Of a stretch of 64,000 nt of DNA, positions 18,545-28,146 are shown one piece after another (position 1 is the first letter of the stretch; each line of letters starts with the position of its first letter). The stretch covers positions 50,318 through 114,317 of the forward strand of contig JALOCD010000002.1 of the NCBI GenBank assembly GCA_023228025.1. Direction: 5' to 3'. Under the pieces are notes generated by a model. It did no database searches, was not told the DNA's origin, and worked only from the letters and a program-made list of their open reading frames with translations. The position numbers and the translations under genes are program-made. This DNA comes from Prolixibacteraceae bacterium (lineage in GTDB: Bacteria > Bacteroidota > Bacteroidia > Bacteroidales > Prolixibacteraceae).

Positions 18545-19957
18545 CTATTTTAAAAAATCCCGGAACCAATATCCCGAATCCTTGATCACCCGTTTTTGGG
18601 TTGAAAAATCATTGTAGACAAGGCCGAACCGTGGCCGGTATCCCTCTGCCCATTCAAAATTGTCAATAAAGGTCCATGCAAAATACCCTTTGACATTAAC
18701 TCCTTCATTTTTAGCCTTAAGGATATGTTGAAGGTATCGTTTGTAAAAATCAATTCTTTTCGGATCATGGACCTTCCCATTAATCAATTGATCAGGAAAT
18801 GCCGCCCCGTTTTCCGTAACAATGATCTCTTTAACCGGGTATTTAGAGAACTGCTTAATAATGTTGTAAATACCTTCCGGGGCTACCTCCCAACCCATTT
18901 CGGTAAGTTCAGCATCCTCACCGGGCTTTACGCGATTTGCCCAAATAAAAGGGATCAGTGATGGCTTGGTAACCACCCTAAAATAGTTTTGTAAGCCAAT
19001 GAAGTCGAAATCGAATTTCAATTGTTGATAATCACCGGGAACAATATATTTCTCAATTTTCCTGAGAAATGGAAGATCGGCATATGGATATCCCATTCCC
19101 AGCGAGGGTTCGATAAATAGTCGGTTTAATACTACGTCCAGCCTTTGGGCTGCCCGTTGATGGCTATCCTTCAATTTATATGGTTCGGTGTGAGAGCAGG
19201 AAAATGTTGTGCCGATATGGGCCTGTTTGACATTGTGACGAATAATCCTCCCTCCCTCTGCCTGGCACAGGCAGGCATGATGGACAGAAGCAAGGAACTT
19301 ACCTATTCCGGTCCGGTTGGGGGCATGGATTCCCGATAGGTATCCAAGGGTCGTAAACCCTGCAGGTTCGTTCAGTACCATCCAGTGGTTGATCCGATCG
19401 CCATATCTTCTGGTGCACAAATCCGTGAACTCAGAAAACCAGCCCAGCATATCCCGGTTGGCCCATCCGCCACGATCCTCCAGCACCTGGGGTAAATCCC
19501 AATGATAAAGCATGGCCCATGGTTCAATTCCAAGATCAAGACAATTATCAATCAGCTTGTTGTAAAAATCTACCCCTTTTTCATTGATTCTACCGGTCCC
19601 ATCAGGAAGGAGCCTGGCCCAAGAAAATGAGAACCTGAAGTTGTTAAAATTAAGGCTCTTCAGAAGTTCCAGGTCCGTTTGATAACGATGGTAAAAATCG
19701 ATGGCCTCGTTTCCATTGGAATTGTCCTTGATATGACCCGGTTTTGATGAGAACCTGTCCCATACTGATTCTCCCTTGCCATCAACATTCCAGGCGCCCT
19801 CAACCTGATAGGCTGATGTTGCAACTCCCCAGTTAAAATCCGGACCAAAATCTCGCCTGGAAAATTCAGTTTCAAAGATTCTATTGACAAGGCCCGGACT
19901 AATCTTCCACATCGCTGCAAGAGCAGCCATATATTTCAAAAAATCATAACGAAGCAT
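18545..19957 (-). CDS. Glycoside hydrolase family 1 beta-glucosidase
   Basis: 470 aa, full-length GH1 TIM barrel. The acid/base glutamate is in VLNEPAGF (the usual TxNEP motif, with Leu) and the nucleophile is in IVTENGAAF; the glycone-binding WTFIDNFEWAEGY is near the C-terminus. It hydrolyses beta-linked glucosides or galactosides. The 30-residue N-terminal extension (MLRYDFLKYMAALAAMWKIS) has no clear signal peptide, so it is probably cytoplasmic. No sugar transporter or regulator is next to it. Confidence 0.94.
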   Translation of the reverse strand: MLRYDFLKYMAALAAMWKISPGLVNRIFETEFSRRDFGPDFNWGVATSAYQVEGAWNVDGKGESVWDRFSSKPGHIKDNSNGNEAIDFYHRYQTDLELLKSLNFNNFRFSFSWARLLPDGTGRINEKGVDFYNKLIDNCLDLGIEPWAMLYHWDLPQVLEDRGGWANRDMLGWFSEFTDLCTRRYGDRINHWMVLNEPAGFTTLGYLSGIHAPNRTGIGKFLASVHHACLCQAEGGRIIRHNVKQAHIGTTFSCSHTEPYKLKDSHQRAAQRLDVVLNRLFIEPSLGMGYPYADLPFLRKIEKYIVPGDYQQLKFDFDFIGLQNYFRVVTKPSLIPFIWANRVKPGEDAELTEMGWEVAPEGIYNIIKQFSKYPVKEIIVTENGAAFPDQLINGKVHDPKRIDFYKRYLQHILKAKNEGVNVKGYFAWTFIDNFEWAEGYRPRFGLVYNDFSTQKRVIKDSGYWFRDFLK

Positions 19958-20090
19958 TTTCTACCTTTTGCAAATGAATCCAATACATAATTTATTGCAT
20001 TGGATTAACAGGGCGCAAAGATAATCACATAAAATGATTTATATTCCTAGCCTGATAACAGACGCGCCTTTTACTCTAAGGCCTCTGTCA

Positions 20091-21035
20091 TCAATGCATG
20101 AGTGAGAGGGCAAGAGAAGAAGGATTATCAAAATGTACAAAGGCCTCAATACCGTAATGATCAGAAAGGTCTGAAAAATTATTCCTTATTTGTTCCTTCA
20201 TTACAAAAACCTGTCGCACAATATTTCTGATGGCTTTCGAATTACGTAAAAGTATGTAGTCAATTAAGCTCTTCCTTCCATTTTCCCTCTGAGCCAACTT
20301 ATTTTCTATTTCGTCATATGAGCTCTGCTGTTCACCCTGCAGGCTTCCGTTTTCAGCATCGAGAAGGGTCAGCATGTTATTATAATTCACCTTATCCTCA
20401 AATTCAATGTTGAAATCACCACATACAATTTGAGGTATCTCCTGTCTGGCAAATTTTTTCAGAAGCTTGTCTGCAATCTCACGGCATTGACCGATCCGGA
20501 CACTACCCGGGCTATTGGCCTGAAGATGGGTTCCAAGGAGCTGAAAGGATTGTCCCTGCCATTCACCTTCGAAAAGAACCGCACCTTTTCGAGCGAAGGC
20601 ATCAATACCAAAACGATTCTTAAATTCAATCTGCTCCAGTTGACGAAGCGGGATCTTACTGAGTATCCATATTCCGCTATTCGTTTTGAAGGAAAATCTG
20701 GAATCGTTTGCCGGACCATACATAAAAGGATATTCCAGCTTCAACTGAGATCTCAGAATCTTCCGGGCCTGGAAATCAAATGCTTCTTCGAATACGATAA
20801 TGTCAATGTTATAGTCGGCTATTTTCCTAGCAATAGCATCAGCTCTTTTGCAATTTCTGTGAAACTCCGAACAGAAAGGGAGCATGTAGATGTTCCAGGT
20901 AAGAATTTTAAGTTCGCGCTGTTTTGCTGGTAAAGGCGCAGACTCCGGAGCGGATTCGCAGGTGTTCGCCTGATTGACTGCAATTACAATCAATAGAATA
21001 ATCATGAGTATACTTTTTATCTTATTCATTGCCAT
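20091..21035 (-). CDS. Secreted endonuclease/exonuclease/phosphatase-fold phosphodiesterase
   Basis: 314 aa from the ATG at 21035 (MAMNKIKSILMIILLIVIAVNQANTC reads as a signal or lipoprotein peptide; an upstream start to 21098 adds unrelated residues). Catalytic blocks of the DNase I/neutral sphingomyelinase fold are present: LTWNIYMLPF, DIIVFEEAF, LGTHLQANS, CGDFNIEF and SDHYGIEAF. The NIYMLPF start is the pattern of neutral sphingomyelinase-like proteins, so the substrate may be a sphingolipid or related phosphodiester. This organism also encodes serine palmitoyltransferase at 56573. Confidence 0.82.
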   Translation of the reverse strand: MAMNKIKSILMIILLIVIAVNQANTCESAPESAPLPAKQRELKILTWNIYMLPFCSEFHRNCKRADAIARKIADYNIDIIVFEEAFDFQARKILRSQLKLEYPFMYGPANDSRFSFKTNSGIWILSKIPLRQLEQIEFKNRFGIDAFARKGAVLFEGEWQGQSFQLLGTHLQANSPGSVRIGQCREIADKLLKKFARQEIPQIVCGDFNIEFEDKVNYNNMLTLLDAENGSLQGEQQSSYDEIENKLAQRENGRKSLIDYILLRNSKAIRNIVRQVFVMKEQIRNNFSDLSDHYGIEAFVHFDNPSSLALSLMH

Positions 21036-21360
21036 AGAGTTTGAATTCAAATAAATGAGTAATGAACCAATTCTTTTCTGATGACAGAGGGATTGCAAAA
21101 TCCGTCACTTATTGTATGAATCATTGAAAGCGAATGAATTTATTGCGTCTCCTAATCCATTAGGCAAATTTTTGAAAAGGTTGTTAATGATTGAATACAG
21201 TTCCGTTACATCTTTGTTTCATCAAAAAAATGAGTCGCACGATCAGAAATAAGAGTATATAACCACCTTGCTAATTAGCAAGCCAACAATCGCATGAAAA
21301 TGATTTTAGCATTGAGATCTCTCGGATTAGAAAAATGATATAGAATAAGTTTAACCATAG
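21036..21360. other. Intergenic region
   Basis: A divergent spacer between the phosphodiesterase and the TonB receptor, AT-rich and without an ORF. CGTTAC at 21204 and TGTTTC at 21215 are 11 bp apart and could be a further weak PHO-box pair. Nothing else was recognised. Confidence 0.5.
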
Positions 21361-21410
21361 TGTATTTTTTTTGAAACATCTCTGTAACAGTATTAGTGCA
21401 TTTTTGTGCC
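21361..21410 (+). promoter_or_regulatory. Putative PHO-box array upstream of the TonB receptor
   Basis: Hexamers in 11-bp phase: TGTATT (21361), TGAAAC (21372), TGTAAC (21383), TAGTGC (21394) and TGTGCC (21405). The array is degenerate but matches the spacing of PhoB/PhoP direct repeats and of the better arrays at 26669 and 28038. It ends about 27 bases before the ATG. Confidence 0.5.
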
Positions 21411-21436
21411 TGAATTAGAATTGATATACTGTGTTT

Positions 21437-24409
21437 ATGAATTTTTTAGCTAACAAATTTTATTGCGTCGTCCCGATTACAAAAGCATCCTCTTTTTTTG
21501 TTTATTGGAGGATACCCAAGAATCACATTCGTACTCCCAATAAAAATCTACCCATAATAGGATTCCTCCATAACACATTGATAGGTCTACTCTTTATTTT
21601 ACTTCTTAATAGCAATACATTTGCGGCATCAGGAAGTATTGAGGGAACAGTTTTTGACAAAAAAACAAAAGAGACACTTGTTGGAGCACAAGTTATACTG
21701 GAAGGAACTACTATCGGAGCCGTCACAAATTTTGACGGTCACTTTTTAATTGACAATATCAAACCTGGCAATTACAATGTGAAAGTCACATACATCTCTT
21801 ACAATCCCATTGTATTTGATGGAATAGTCATTTCTGCCAATAAAAGAGCCCAGCTAAATGTTGACATGGAGGAAGCTTCAATCAACATCGGAGATATTAC
21901 TGTAACAGCCTCCAGGCGCAAAGGTTCAGATGTTTCCATTATTAGTGCCATCAAATCAAGCCTTATCTCATCAAACGGAATATCGAATCAACAAATTCAG
22001 CGTTCACAAGACAGGGATGCCTCAGAGGTTGTCAAACGAGTTCCCGGGGTAACAGTGGTAGATGACCGTTTTGTCATTGTAAGAGGTTTGGGACAGCGAT
22101 ACAACAGTGTTTGGCTCAACAACGCATCGGCACCAAGTTCCGAGGCAGATAGCAGGGCATTTTCATTCGACATAGTTCCCAGTTCGATGATCGAAAACAT
22201 GATGATATTCAAGACTCCTGCGCCGGAACTGCCAGGTGATTTTTCAGGAGGTTTTATCAAGTTAAGTACCAAAGACGTTCCTGAATCAAACGCATATTCA
22301 ATTTCGATAGGTACTTCGATGACTCCTGGTATCACTTTCAGTAATTTCAGCAAATATCAGGGAGGAAAAACAGACTGGTTGGGAATCGATGATGGAACCA
22401 GAAAACTTCCTGCTATCTTCCCTGTCGATTTAAGAGAAGTCGGGGCAAATGACCAGGTTTTGTTGGGTCGTATGCTGAATAAAAATTGGCTGGCTAAAAC
22501 AACGACTGCCTCACCTGATTTACGCCTTTCCTTTACAATGGCGCACCGGTTCAAACTGAATAAAATAATCTTTGGAGAAATTACAGCGGTAAATTACTCA
22601 AATACCAAAAGCTTCGACCAGGTTATAAACAATAATTTCGGTGTTTATAGGTTCGATATTGACAAACCCGGATATGATTTCTCTTTCAACGACAATGTTT
22701 ACAAGAACACTGCCAAGTTGGGTTTGATGCACAATTGGAGCGTTTTCTTAGGCAAAGGAAGCAAAATAGAATTACGCAACCTGTTGAATCATATCGGATA
22801 TACAAAAACCACCCAAAGACGCGGTACGGAGTTCTACAGCAATTCAAAAATTGAATCCTACGAATATGCATTCTTGAGTCGTAGTACCTATATGGGACAG
22901 CTTAGTGGAACCCACTCTTTCAACGAGAACAAAACAAAAATTGACTGGATTGCAGGATATTCAAGGGCTGTAAGAGATGAGCCTGATCTAAAAAGATTAA
23001 AACTTACCATGAATGAAAATAAAAATGACGCAAATTATGGCAAATATTACATGGTTTTTCCATCCAATCCACTGACTGCCAATGCTGGACGTGTATACAT
23101 GAACCTCAGCGAAAATGTCTATTCTGTAGCTGCTAATCTCGAACATACCTTCTCTATTTTTAATATCAAGCCTACTTTTAAGGCTGGTATCTATTCGGAG
23201 AAAAAGGATAGGAAGTTTAGTGCCAGAAAATTGGGGTATGTTGCTTCTGACAAATCACAATATGATATAAAAATTGGATATCTGCCCTTCGACCAGATGT
23301 TCGCTGACGGCAACATTAATACAACTACCGGAATTAAATTGGCTGAAGAAACCAGTAAATCTGATTCCTACTCCGGGAATAACAATCAGTTGGCAGGTTA
23401 TCTGGCGCTTCAAATTCCATTCTCCAAAAAATTATCCGTCTACGCAGGTGTAAGAGGTGAAAAAAACAGACAAGAAATTGAAAGTTATGACAGGTTCCTT
23501 CAACCGATTACAGTTAGCAACGATACATTAAATATTCTCCCTTCCGTAAATGCCGTTTATTTGTTTAACGATGAAAACCTATTACGGATAGCTTATGGCA
23601 AATCGTTAAACCGTCCTGAATTCAGGGAGATTGCCCCCTTCCCATTTTATGATTTCGAAAACAATGCAGTTTATTCGGGAAACCCAATACTAAAAAATGC
23701 ATCCATTACAAACGGTGAGATCAGGTTTGAACATTATCCCTCTAAAAATGAATTGCTGTCGATTGGTATATTTTACAAGAAATTCCAAAATCCTATTGAG
23801 GTTAAATATCTACAGACCGGCAGCGGATTGGAATTTACCTACCAGAATGCGGATCAGGCAGTGAATTATGGCATCGAAGCGGAAATTCGTAAATCGCTTG
23901 GCTCAACTGGTATACTTGAAAAATTGAGTGTTGTACTGAATGGTGCTTTGATTAAAAGTGAGATAAGCTTCAGAAATAAAGTTACAGAGAAAACACGTCC
24001 AATGGCCGGTCAATCACCATATATCCTGAATGCGGGGATCTTTTATAGCGATGAAGAGAAAAGTAGATTGATGATCAATCTGTTGTACAATGTTATCGGG
24101 AAAAGAATACAAATTGTCGGTACTCCTCAGCAAAACTCTTGGGAAGATATCCCTGATGTATATGAAATGCCCAGACATCTGGTGGATTTTGTCATCAGCA
24201 AAAAAATTGGGAAATACGCCGAAGTAAAGCTTTCTATTAAAGATTTGCTGAATCAAAATGTAATTTACAAACAAAATATCAACGCTACTGTAGATATGAA
24301 CTATTACACCGGAAGTGCTTCTTCTATCAAAAATTTCAAAAGGGATCAGGTTCTAAGGAGCTTCAAGCCAGGAAGTAGTTATTCTATTGAATTGGGTTTC
24401 CGCTTCTAG
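21437..24409 (+). CDS. TonB-dependent outer-membrane receptor with CarboxypepD_reg domain
   Basis: 990 aa from the ATG at 21437 (a GTG at 21431 is also possible). A long N-region precedes a hydrophobic signal (LHNTLIGLLFILLLNSNTFAA). Then come a CarboxypepD_reg domain (SGSIEGTVFDKKTKETLVGAQ to about residue 125), a plug domain (QIQRSQDRDASEVVKRVPGV, VIVRGLGQRYNSVWLN) and a 22-strand barrel ending in SIELGFRF. It is not a SusC: it has no SusD partner, and the next gene is a beta-helix lipoprotein. Its position at the edge of the phosphate regulon with a PHO-like array suggests uptake of a phosphorus compound during starvation. Confidence 0.92.
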   Translation: MNFLANKFYCVVPITKASSFFVYWRIPKNHIRTPNKNLPIIGFLHNTLIGLLFILLLNSNTFAASGSIEGTVFDKKTKETLVGAQVILEGTTIGAVTNFDGHFLIDNIKPGNYNVKVTYISYNPIVFDGIVISANKRAQLNVDMEEASINIGDITVTASRRKGSDVSIISAIKSSLISSNGISNQQIQRSQDRDASEVVKRVPGVTVVDDRFVIVRGLGQRYNSVWLNNASAPSSEADSRAFSFDIVPSSMIENMMIFKTPAPELPGDFSGGFIKLSTKDVPESNAYSISIGTSMTPGITFSNFSKYQGGKTDWLGIDDGTRKLPAIFPVDLREVGANDQVLLGRMLNKNWLAKTTTASPDLRLSFTMAHRFKLNKIIFGEITAVNYSNTKSFDQVINNNFGVYRFDIDKPGYDFSFNDNVYKNTAKLGLMHNWSVFLGKGSKIELRNLLNHIGYTKTTQRRGTEFYSNSKIESYEYAFLSRSTYMGQLSGTHSFNENKTKIDWIAGYSRAVRDEPDLKRLKLTMNENKNDANYGKYYMVFPSNPLTANAGRVYMNLSENVYSVAANLEHTFSIFNIKPTFKAGIYSEKKDRKFSARKLGYVASDKSQYDIKIGYLPFDQMFADGNINTTTGIKLAEETSKSDSYSGNNNQLAGYLALQIPFSKKLSVYAGVRGEKNRQEIESYDRFLQPITVSNDTLNILPSVNAVYLFNDENLLRIAYGKSLNRPEFREIAPFPFYDFENNAVYSGNPILKNASITNGEIRFEHYPSKNELLSIGIFYKKFQNPIEVKYLQTGSGLEFTYQNADQAVNYGIEAEIRKSLGSTGILEKLSVVLNGALIKSEISFRNKVTEKTRPMAGQSPYILNAGIFYSDEEKSRLMINLLYNVIGKRIQIVGTPQQNSWEDIPDVYEMPRHLVDFVISKKIGKYAEVKLSIKDLLNQNVIYKQNINATVDMNYYTGSASSIKNFKRDQVLRSFKPGSSYSIELGFRF

Positions 24410-24489
24410 TAAATCATTACCCTTTAACACTTAATATAAAATAGGTCAGAATAAAAATTAAAAAGAATAATTATTTAAAAATTACAATT

Positions 24490-26046
24490 ATGAAACGTAT
24501 TATTTCCAATTTCCTTTTATTATCGATTCTACTTGTAGCAGGAGTGTCCTCTTGCAAAAAAGATCCGGTAATTGTTAAAGTAACAGGCATTTCGCTTGAT
24601 CAAAAAAGTGCTACAATCAGGATTGGTACTCCTCTTAAACTAACTGTTTCCCTCACCCCTTTTGATGCAACCGACAAAACGGTAACATGGAGCATCAGGG
24701 ATGCGGCGATTGCTAGTGTTGCATCCGATGGAACAGTTTCAGGCCTTGCGGCTGGAAACACTGAGATTACTGTAACGGCCAAGGACGGTTCATTTACAGA
24801 CAAATGCGCCGTGACAATTTTCCCTTCAGCCGGATCCACGATCTCACTGACTGGTAATATTACAACTAATTTGACTTTAAAATCAGATATTAATTATGTC
24901 TTGGATGGTTGGGTCTATGTCAAATCAGGGGCAATAATAACCATTGAGCCCGGAACAGTTATCAAGGGAAAGGTTGATACAAAAGCATCGTTGGTAATTG
25001 AAAGGGGAGCAAAAATTATGGCTGAAGGCACAGCTGCGAAACCCATAGTATTTACCTCTTCAAAACCGGTAGGTTCGCGAGCAGCAGGTGATTGGGGCGG
25101 TGTTGTGCTTTGTGGAAAAGCAAAAATTAATGTAACCGGTGGTGAAGCTGAAATCGAAGGTGGCTTAGGTGCAAAATACGGAGGTACTGACGATAATGAC
25201 AATTCTGGTTCAATGAAATATGTAAGAATAGAATTTGCTGGATATGCCTTCCAGCCGGACAAAGAAATTAACGGATTAACTTTTGGTGGAGTGGGCAGAG
25301 GAACAACAATCGACTATGTTCAGGTTTCATTTGCAAACGACGATTCATATGAATGGTTTGGAGGGACTGTAAATTGCAAACACCTGATTGCTTTTAGTGG
25401 TTTAGATGACGAGTTTGATACTGATTTTGGTTTCAGTGGATTTGTTCAATACCTGGTTGGATTACGTGACCCGATGATTGCCGACATTTCAAAATCAAAT
25501 GGTTTTGAATCAGACAATGACGGAAGTGGATCAACAAATATTCCGACCACCAACCCAAGATTCGCCAATGTGAGCCTTTTTGGACCACTCGCAACTTCAA
25601 ATACCACAATCAACCCTTTGTTTCAGGCATCCATGCACATCAGAAGAAAATCTAATCTTGAAGTTTACAATTCAGTCTTTGCAGGCTGGCCAAAGGGACT
25701 ATTACTTGCAGACCCGAAAGGGAATGGCGGTACAGGTGCCCAGGTGAAAGGTTGCATTCTTTCAGGAATGACAGACAATTATAGCGGAAATACTGCCGGA
25801 GAACAAGCATTCTTCGAAGATGTTACACGCATCAACAGAACTATCCTTCTTAATACTGATCTGAAAGTGACCAATCCATTTAACCTGACAGCACCTAACT
25901 TCTTACCACAAACAGGTTCTCCCTTGCTGACCGGCGCTGCAACACTTCCAACAGGATTAGAGGCAACTGATTACATCGGGGCATTCAAAACAACAGATTG
26001 GACAGCAGGATGGGCCAATTGGACACCAAAAACTACTGTATATTAA
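24490..26046 (+). CDS. Surface lipoprotein with BIG2 and beta-helix-like regions
   Basis: 518 aa. A lipobox signal (AGVSSC, Cys22) is followed by a bacterial Ig-like BIG2 domain (about residues 30-110, VTGISLDQKSATIRIGTPLKL ending DKCAVTIF). The rest looks like a right-handed beta-helix: GSTISLTGNI, IEPGTVIKGK, AKPIVFTSS and DWGGVVLCGKA are typical turn motifs. It follows the TonB receptor by 80 bp and is probably its co-expressed surface partner, in the place SusD would occupy in a glycan system. The ligand is unknown. A terminator follows at about 26067-26095. Confidence 0.8.
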   Translation: MKRIISNFLLLSILLVAGVSSCKKDPVIVKVTGISLDQKSATIRIGTPLKLTVSLTPFDATDKTVTWSIRDAAIASVASDGTVSGLAAGNTEITVTAKDGSFTDKCAVTIFPSAGSTISLTGNITTNLTLKSDINYVLDGWVYVKSGAIITIEPGTVIKGKVDTKASLVIERGAKIMAEGTAAKPIVFTSSKPVGSRAAGDWGGVVLCGKAKINVTGGEAEIEGGLGAKYGGTDDNDNSGSMKYVRIEFAGYAFQPDKEINGLTFGGVGRGTTIDYVQVSFANDDSYEWFGGTVNCKHLIAFSGLDDEFDTDFGFSGFVQYLVGLRDPMIADISKSNGFESDNDGSGSTNIPTTNPRFANVSLFGPLATSNTTINPLFQASMHIRRKSNLEVYNSVFAGWPKGLLLADPKGNGGTGAQVKGCILSGMTDNYSGNTAGEQAFFEDVTRINRTILLNTDLKVTNPFNLTAPNFLPQTGSPLLTGAATLPTGLEATDYIGAFKTTDWTAGWANWTPKTTVY

Positions 26047-26066
26047 TTATTAATGTTTCCAAATTG

Positions 26067-26099
26067 AAAGGCCGCTCCCATCGGAGTAGCCTTTTCTTT
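26067..26099 (+). terminator. Terminator after the beta-helix lipoprotein
   Basis: Stem AAAGGC plus CTCC, loop CATC, pairing with GGAG plus GCCTTT (a 2x2 internal loop), followed by TTCTTTT. It ends the receptor/lipoprotein operon. Confidence 0.75.
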
Positions 26100-26176
26100 T
26101 GGTTACAATAGCATCAACCATTCACAATTTTTTGCTAAATTGGGCTATTACAAATCAAGGAATTTTATAGATCAAA

Positions 26177-26632
26177 ATGAAAAAGAAACTAGTGCTTTTC
26201 CTATTTGTTGTCATTTCCTCTTATGCTTATTCACAGGATATTGTGATTGTTGAGGGTAAATATTTTAAGAAAGGAATGCTCTATTCGGGAATTCACACCG
26301 AATATTATGAAAACACCCGCCCAAAAACAATCCTTAACATCTTGAATGGAGTTTTGGAAGGGTCAGTTACCACTTATTTTGAAAATGGGAACAAACAAGA
26401 GTTACGCTCTTACAAAAACGGAACGAAAGATGGCATTTGGATTACCTGGGATGAACTTGGAAATAAAACAGCCAAGGCAGAATACAAAGAGAATGTTAAA
26501 AATGGAGATTGGTTTATATGGTCCAATCAGGGCAAGCCATTATATGAACTTCACTACATCATGGGACAAAAAAGTGGTACATGGAAAGTCTATGATGAAA
26601 CAGGTAAACTGATTAGCGAAAGAACCTACTGA
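26177..26632 (+). CDS. Secreted MORN-like/YwqK-family repeat protein
   Basis: 151 aa with a signal peptide (MKKKLVLFLFVVISSYAYS). The mature part has four or five repeats with the pattern G-x-W-x-x-(Y/W)-x-x-x-G (GSVTTYFENGN, GIWITWDELGN, GDWFIWSNQGK, GTWKVYDETGK), as in YwqK and MORN-like proteins. Such repeats usually mediate binding; no enzymatic motif is seen. Its place between the receptor operon and the PHO-box gene at 26737 suggests membership of the same starvation response, but it has no PHO-like array of its own. Confidence 0.8.
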   Translation: MKKKLVLFLFVVISSYAYSQDIVIVEGKYFKKGMLYSGIHTEYYENTRPKTILNILNGVLEGSVTTYFENGNKQELRSYKNGTKDGIWITWDELGNKTAKAEYKENVKNGDWFIWSNQGKPLYELHYIMGQKSGTWKVYDETGKLISERTY

Positions 26633-26668
26633 AATATAGCCAGGATTATTACCAAATTTTAATCATTT

Positions 26669-26707
26669 TGTAATAATCCTGTAATCAAATCGTAACAACA
26701 ATGACAG
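26669..26707 (+). promoter_or_regulatory. Putative PHO-box array
   Basis: Four hexamers in exact 11-bp phase: TGTAAT (26669), TGTAAT (26680), CGTAAC (26691) and TGACAG (26702). They lie 30 bases before the ATG at 26737. PhoB/PhoP-type regulators bind tandem direct repeats of this spacing, and two such regulators are encoded nearby. Confidence 0.68.
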
Positions 26708-26736
26708 ATATTTGCAGTATACATAAAACACTCAAA

Positions 26737-27111
26737 ATGAAAAAGTCATTTTTAATATTGTTATTCATTTCAGTTGTTGCAACTTCCTTTGCTGTTAAAA
26801 CCAGTAATCCATCCAACAAAGGCAAAGCCACGGAAACTACTGTTTCTAACTTAGTTACTACTGTTTCGATTTCAGGCAAAGTGATTGACCTGAATTCTGG
26901 AGAGGCTCTTGTAGGAGTTGAAGTTTTCATTGAAGGTTCCTCTCAAAAAGTTCATTCTGATTTGGATGGCAATTTTAAAATTGAAAACCTAAAACCGGGT
27001 GAGTACAATGTGATTGCCTCCTATATTTCGTACAATAAAAGCTTTATCGAGAAACTGGAAGTTGGAAAATCAAATCAAACTCTGAATATTAAGTTGCAAT
27101 CTGCCAATTAA
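26737..27111 (+). CDS. Secreted stand-alone CarboxypepD_reg domain protein
   Basis: 124 aa from the ATG at 26737, which starts a signal peptide (MKKSFLILLFISVVATSFA); the upstream start at 26701 lies inside the PHO-like array. The mature protein is one CarboxypepD_reg domain (SISGKVIDLNSGEALVGVEV, ending at residue 124). It closely resembles the N-terminal domain of the TonB receptor at 21437; both contain DG-F-I-NLKPG-YNV and YISYN. A free domain of this kind could bind TonB-system partners or compete with the receptor. The gene has its own regulatory array and a strong terminator. Confidence 0.85.
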   Translation: MKKSFLILLFISVVATSFAVKTSNPSNKGKATETTVSNLVTTVSISGKVIDLNSGEALVGVEVFIEGSSQKVHSDLDGNFKIENLKPGEYNVIASYISYNKSFIEKLEVGKSNQTLNIKLQSAN

Positions 27112-27122
27112 CCTCAACGTGA

Positions 27123-27168
27123 CTTAAAAAAACGGAATTGCATTTCTTGCAATTCCGTTTTTTTTAAG
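27123..27168. terminator. Strong bidirectional-type terminator
   Basis: A 16-20 bp stem built on ACGGAATTGCA / TGCAATTCCGT, flanked by A and T runs, with loop TTTCT. T8 follows the right arm. It isolates the CarboxypepD_reg gene from the regulator at 27237. Confidence 0.95.
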
Positions 27169-27236
27169 CCTGAACACATTTCTCCACGTAGTGAAAATTA
27201 AACTATGAACTAATAGGCTTAATAACACAAGAGAAA

Positions 27237-27923
27237 ATGAACGATAATTTTAAGATATTGGTAGCTGAAGACGAAGAGGATTTGTGCGAGATTCTACAGT
27301 ATAATCTTGAATGCGAGGGATATAATGTAGACGTTGTTTTTTCTGCCGAAGAGGCCTTAAAGAAGAAGCTTTCAGTTTATGATCTATTTCTTCTGGATGT
27401 GATGATGGGGAAAATGACGGGATTTGCACTGGCACAAAAAATCCGTAAAGAGCTTAATATTAGCATTCCAATAGTATTTTTATCCGCAAAAAATACTGAA
27501 AATGATTTACTTACTGGTTTTACTGTCGGAGCAGATGATTACATATCCAAACCATTCTCCATCAGAGAACTGCAAGCTAGGGTAAAATCGATTCTGAAAC
27601 GAACTAACCAACGTCCAACAGATGAAGAGATTGAAGTTTTAAGTTTGGGAGATATTAGACTCGACATAAAAGCAAAACGATTAATCATAGACAGCAAGAA
27701 AGTTGAACTTACGAGAAAGGAGTTTGATATTATCATGTTGCTGGCCACAAATCAGGGTAGAATTTTCTCAAGAGAAGAAATACTGTATAAGATTTGGGCC
27801 AACGACGTTGTCGTGACTGATCGAACGGTGGATGTGAATATTACTAGATTGAGGAAAAAATTAGAGGGATACGCGAAATACATTCGCAACAAAGCAGGAT
27901 ATGGCTATTTTTTCGAGACCTAA
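27237..27923 (+). CDS. OmpR/PhoB-family response regulator (orphan)
   Basis: 228 aa: receiver domain (1-118) with acidic pocket EDEED (11-15), phospho-acceptor Asp54 (LLDVMMG) and Lys in SKPFS; winged-helix DNA-binding domain (about 130-228) with TDRTVDVNITRLRKKLEG. No kinase gene is adjacent. It is highly similar throughout to the regulator at 34250, which does have one, so the two are paralogues. PhoR at 34957 may phosphorylate both. DNA-binding residues are nearly the same, so both may bind the 11-bp arrays. Confidence 0.93.
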   Translation: MNDNFKILVAEDEEDLCEILQYNLECEGYNVDVVFSAEEALKKKLSVYDLFLLDVMMGKMTGFALAQKIRKELNISIPIVFLSAKNTENDLLTGFTVGADDYISKPFSIRELQARVKSILKRTNQRPTDEEIEVLSLGDIRLDIKAKRLIIDSKKVELTRKEFDIIMLLATNQGRIFSREEILYKIWANDVVVTDRTVDVNITRLRKKLEGYAKYIRNKAGYGYFFET

Positions 27924-28037
27924 AGGCTATTCCCTCCAAAAAATCAACCAGTGGATCTACAAACATCATCTACAAAAGAATTATCTAGGTTATAAATCTG
28001 TAAATTAATGATTTATGAAAAAGTTAGTACTTCGTGG

Positions 28038-28119
28038 TGTAACAGATTTGTCACAATATTGTAACAATAATTAATTAACGTGTAACATTTTTGTAATATT
28101 TTTGATAGAATTTTGTAAC
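28038..28119 (+). promoter_or_regulatory. Extended PHO-box array upstream of the phosphate porin
   Basis: TGTAAC (28038), TGTCAC (28049), TGTAAC (28060), then after a 21-bp step TGTAAC (28081), TGTAAT (28092), TGATAG (28103) and TGTAAC (28114). Two runs of direct repeats with an 11-bp period lie 28 bases before the porin ATG. They presumably control the porin-pstS unit in phosphate starvation. Confidence 0.75.
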
Positions 28120-28146
28120 AAAATATAAAACTAAATTCTATCATCT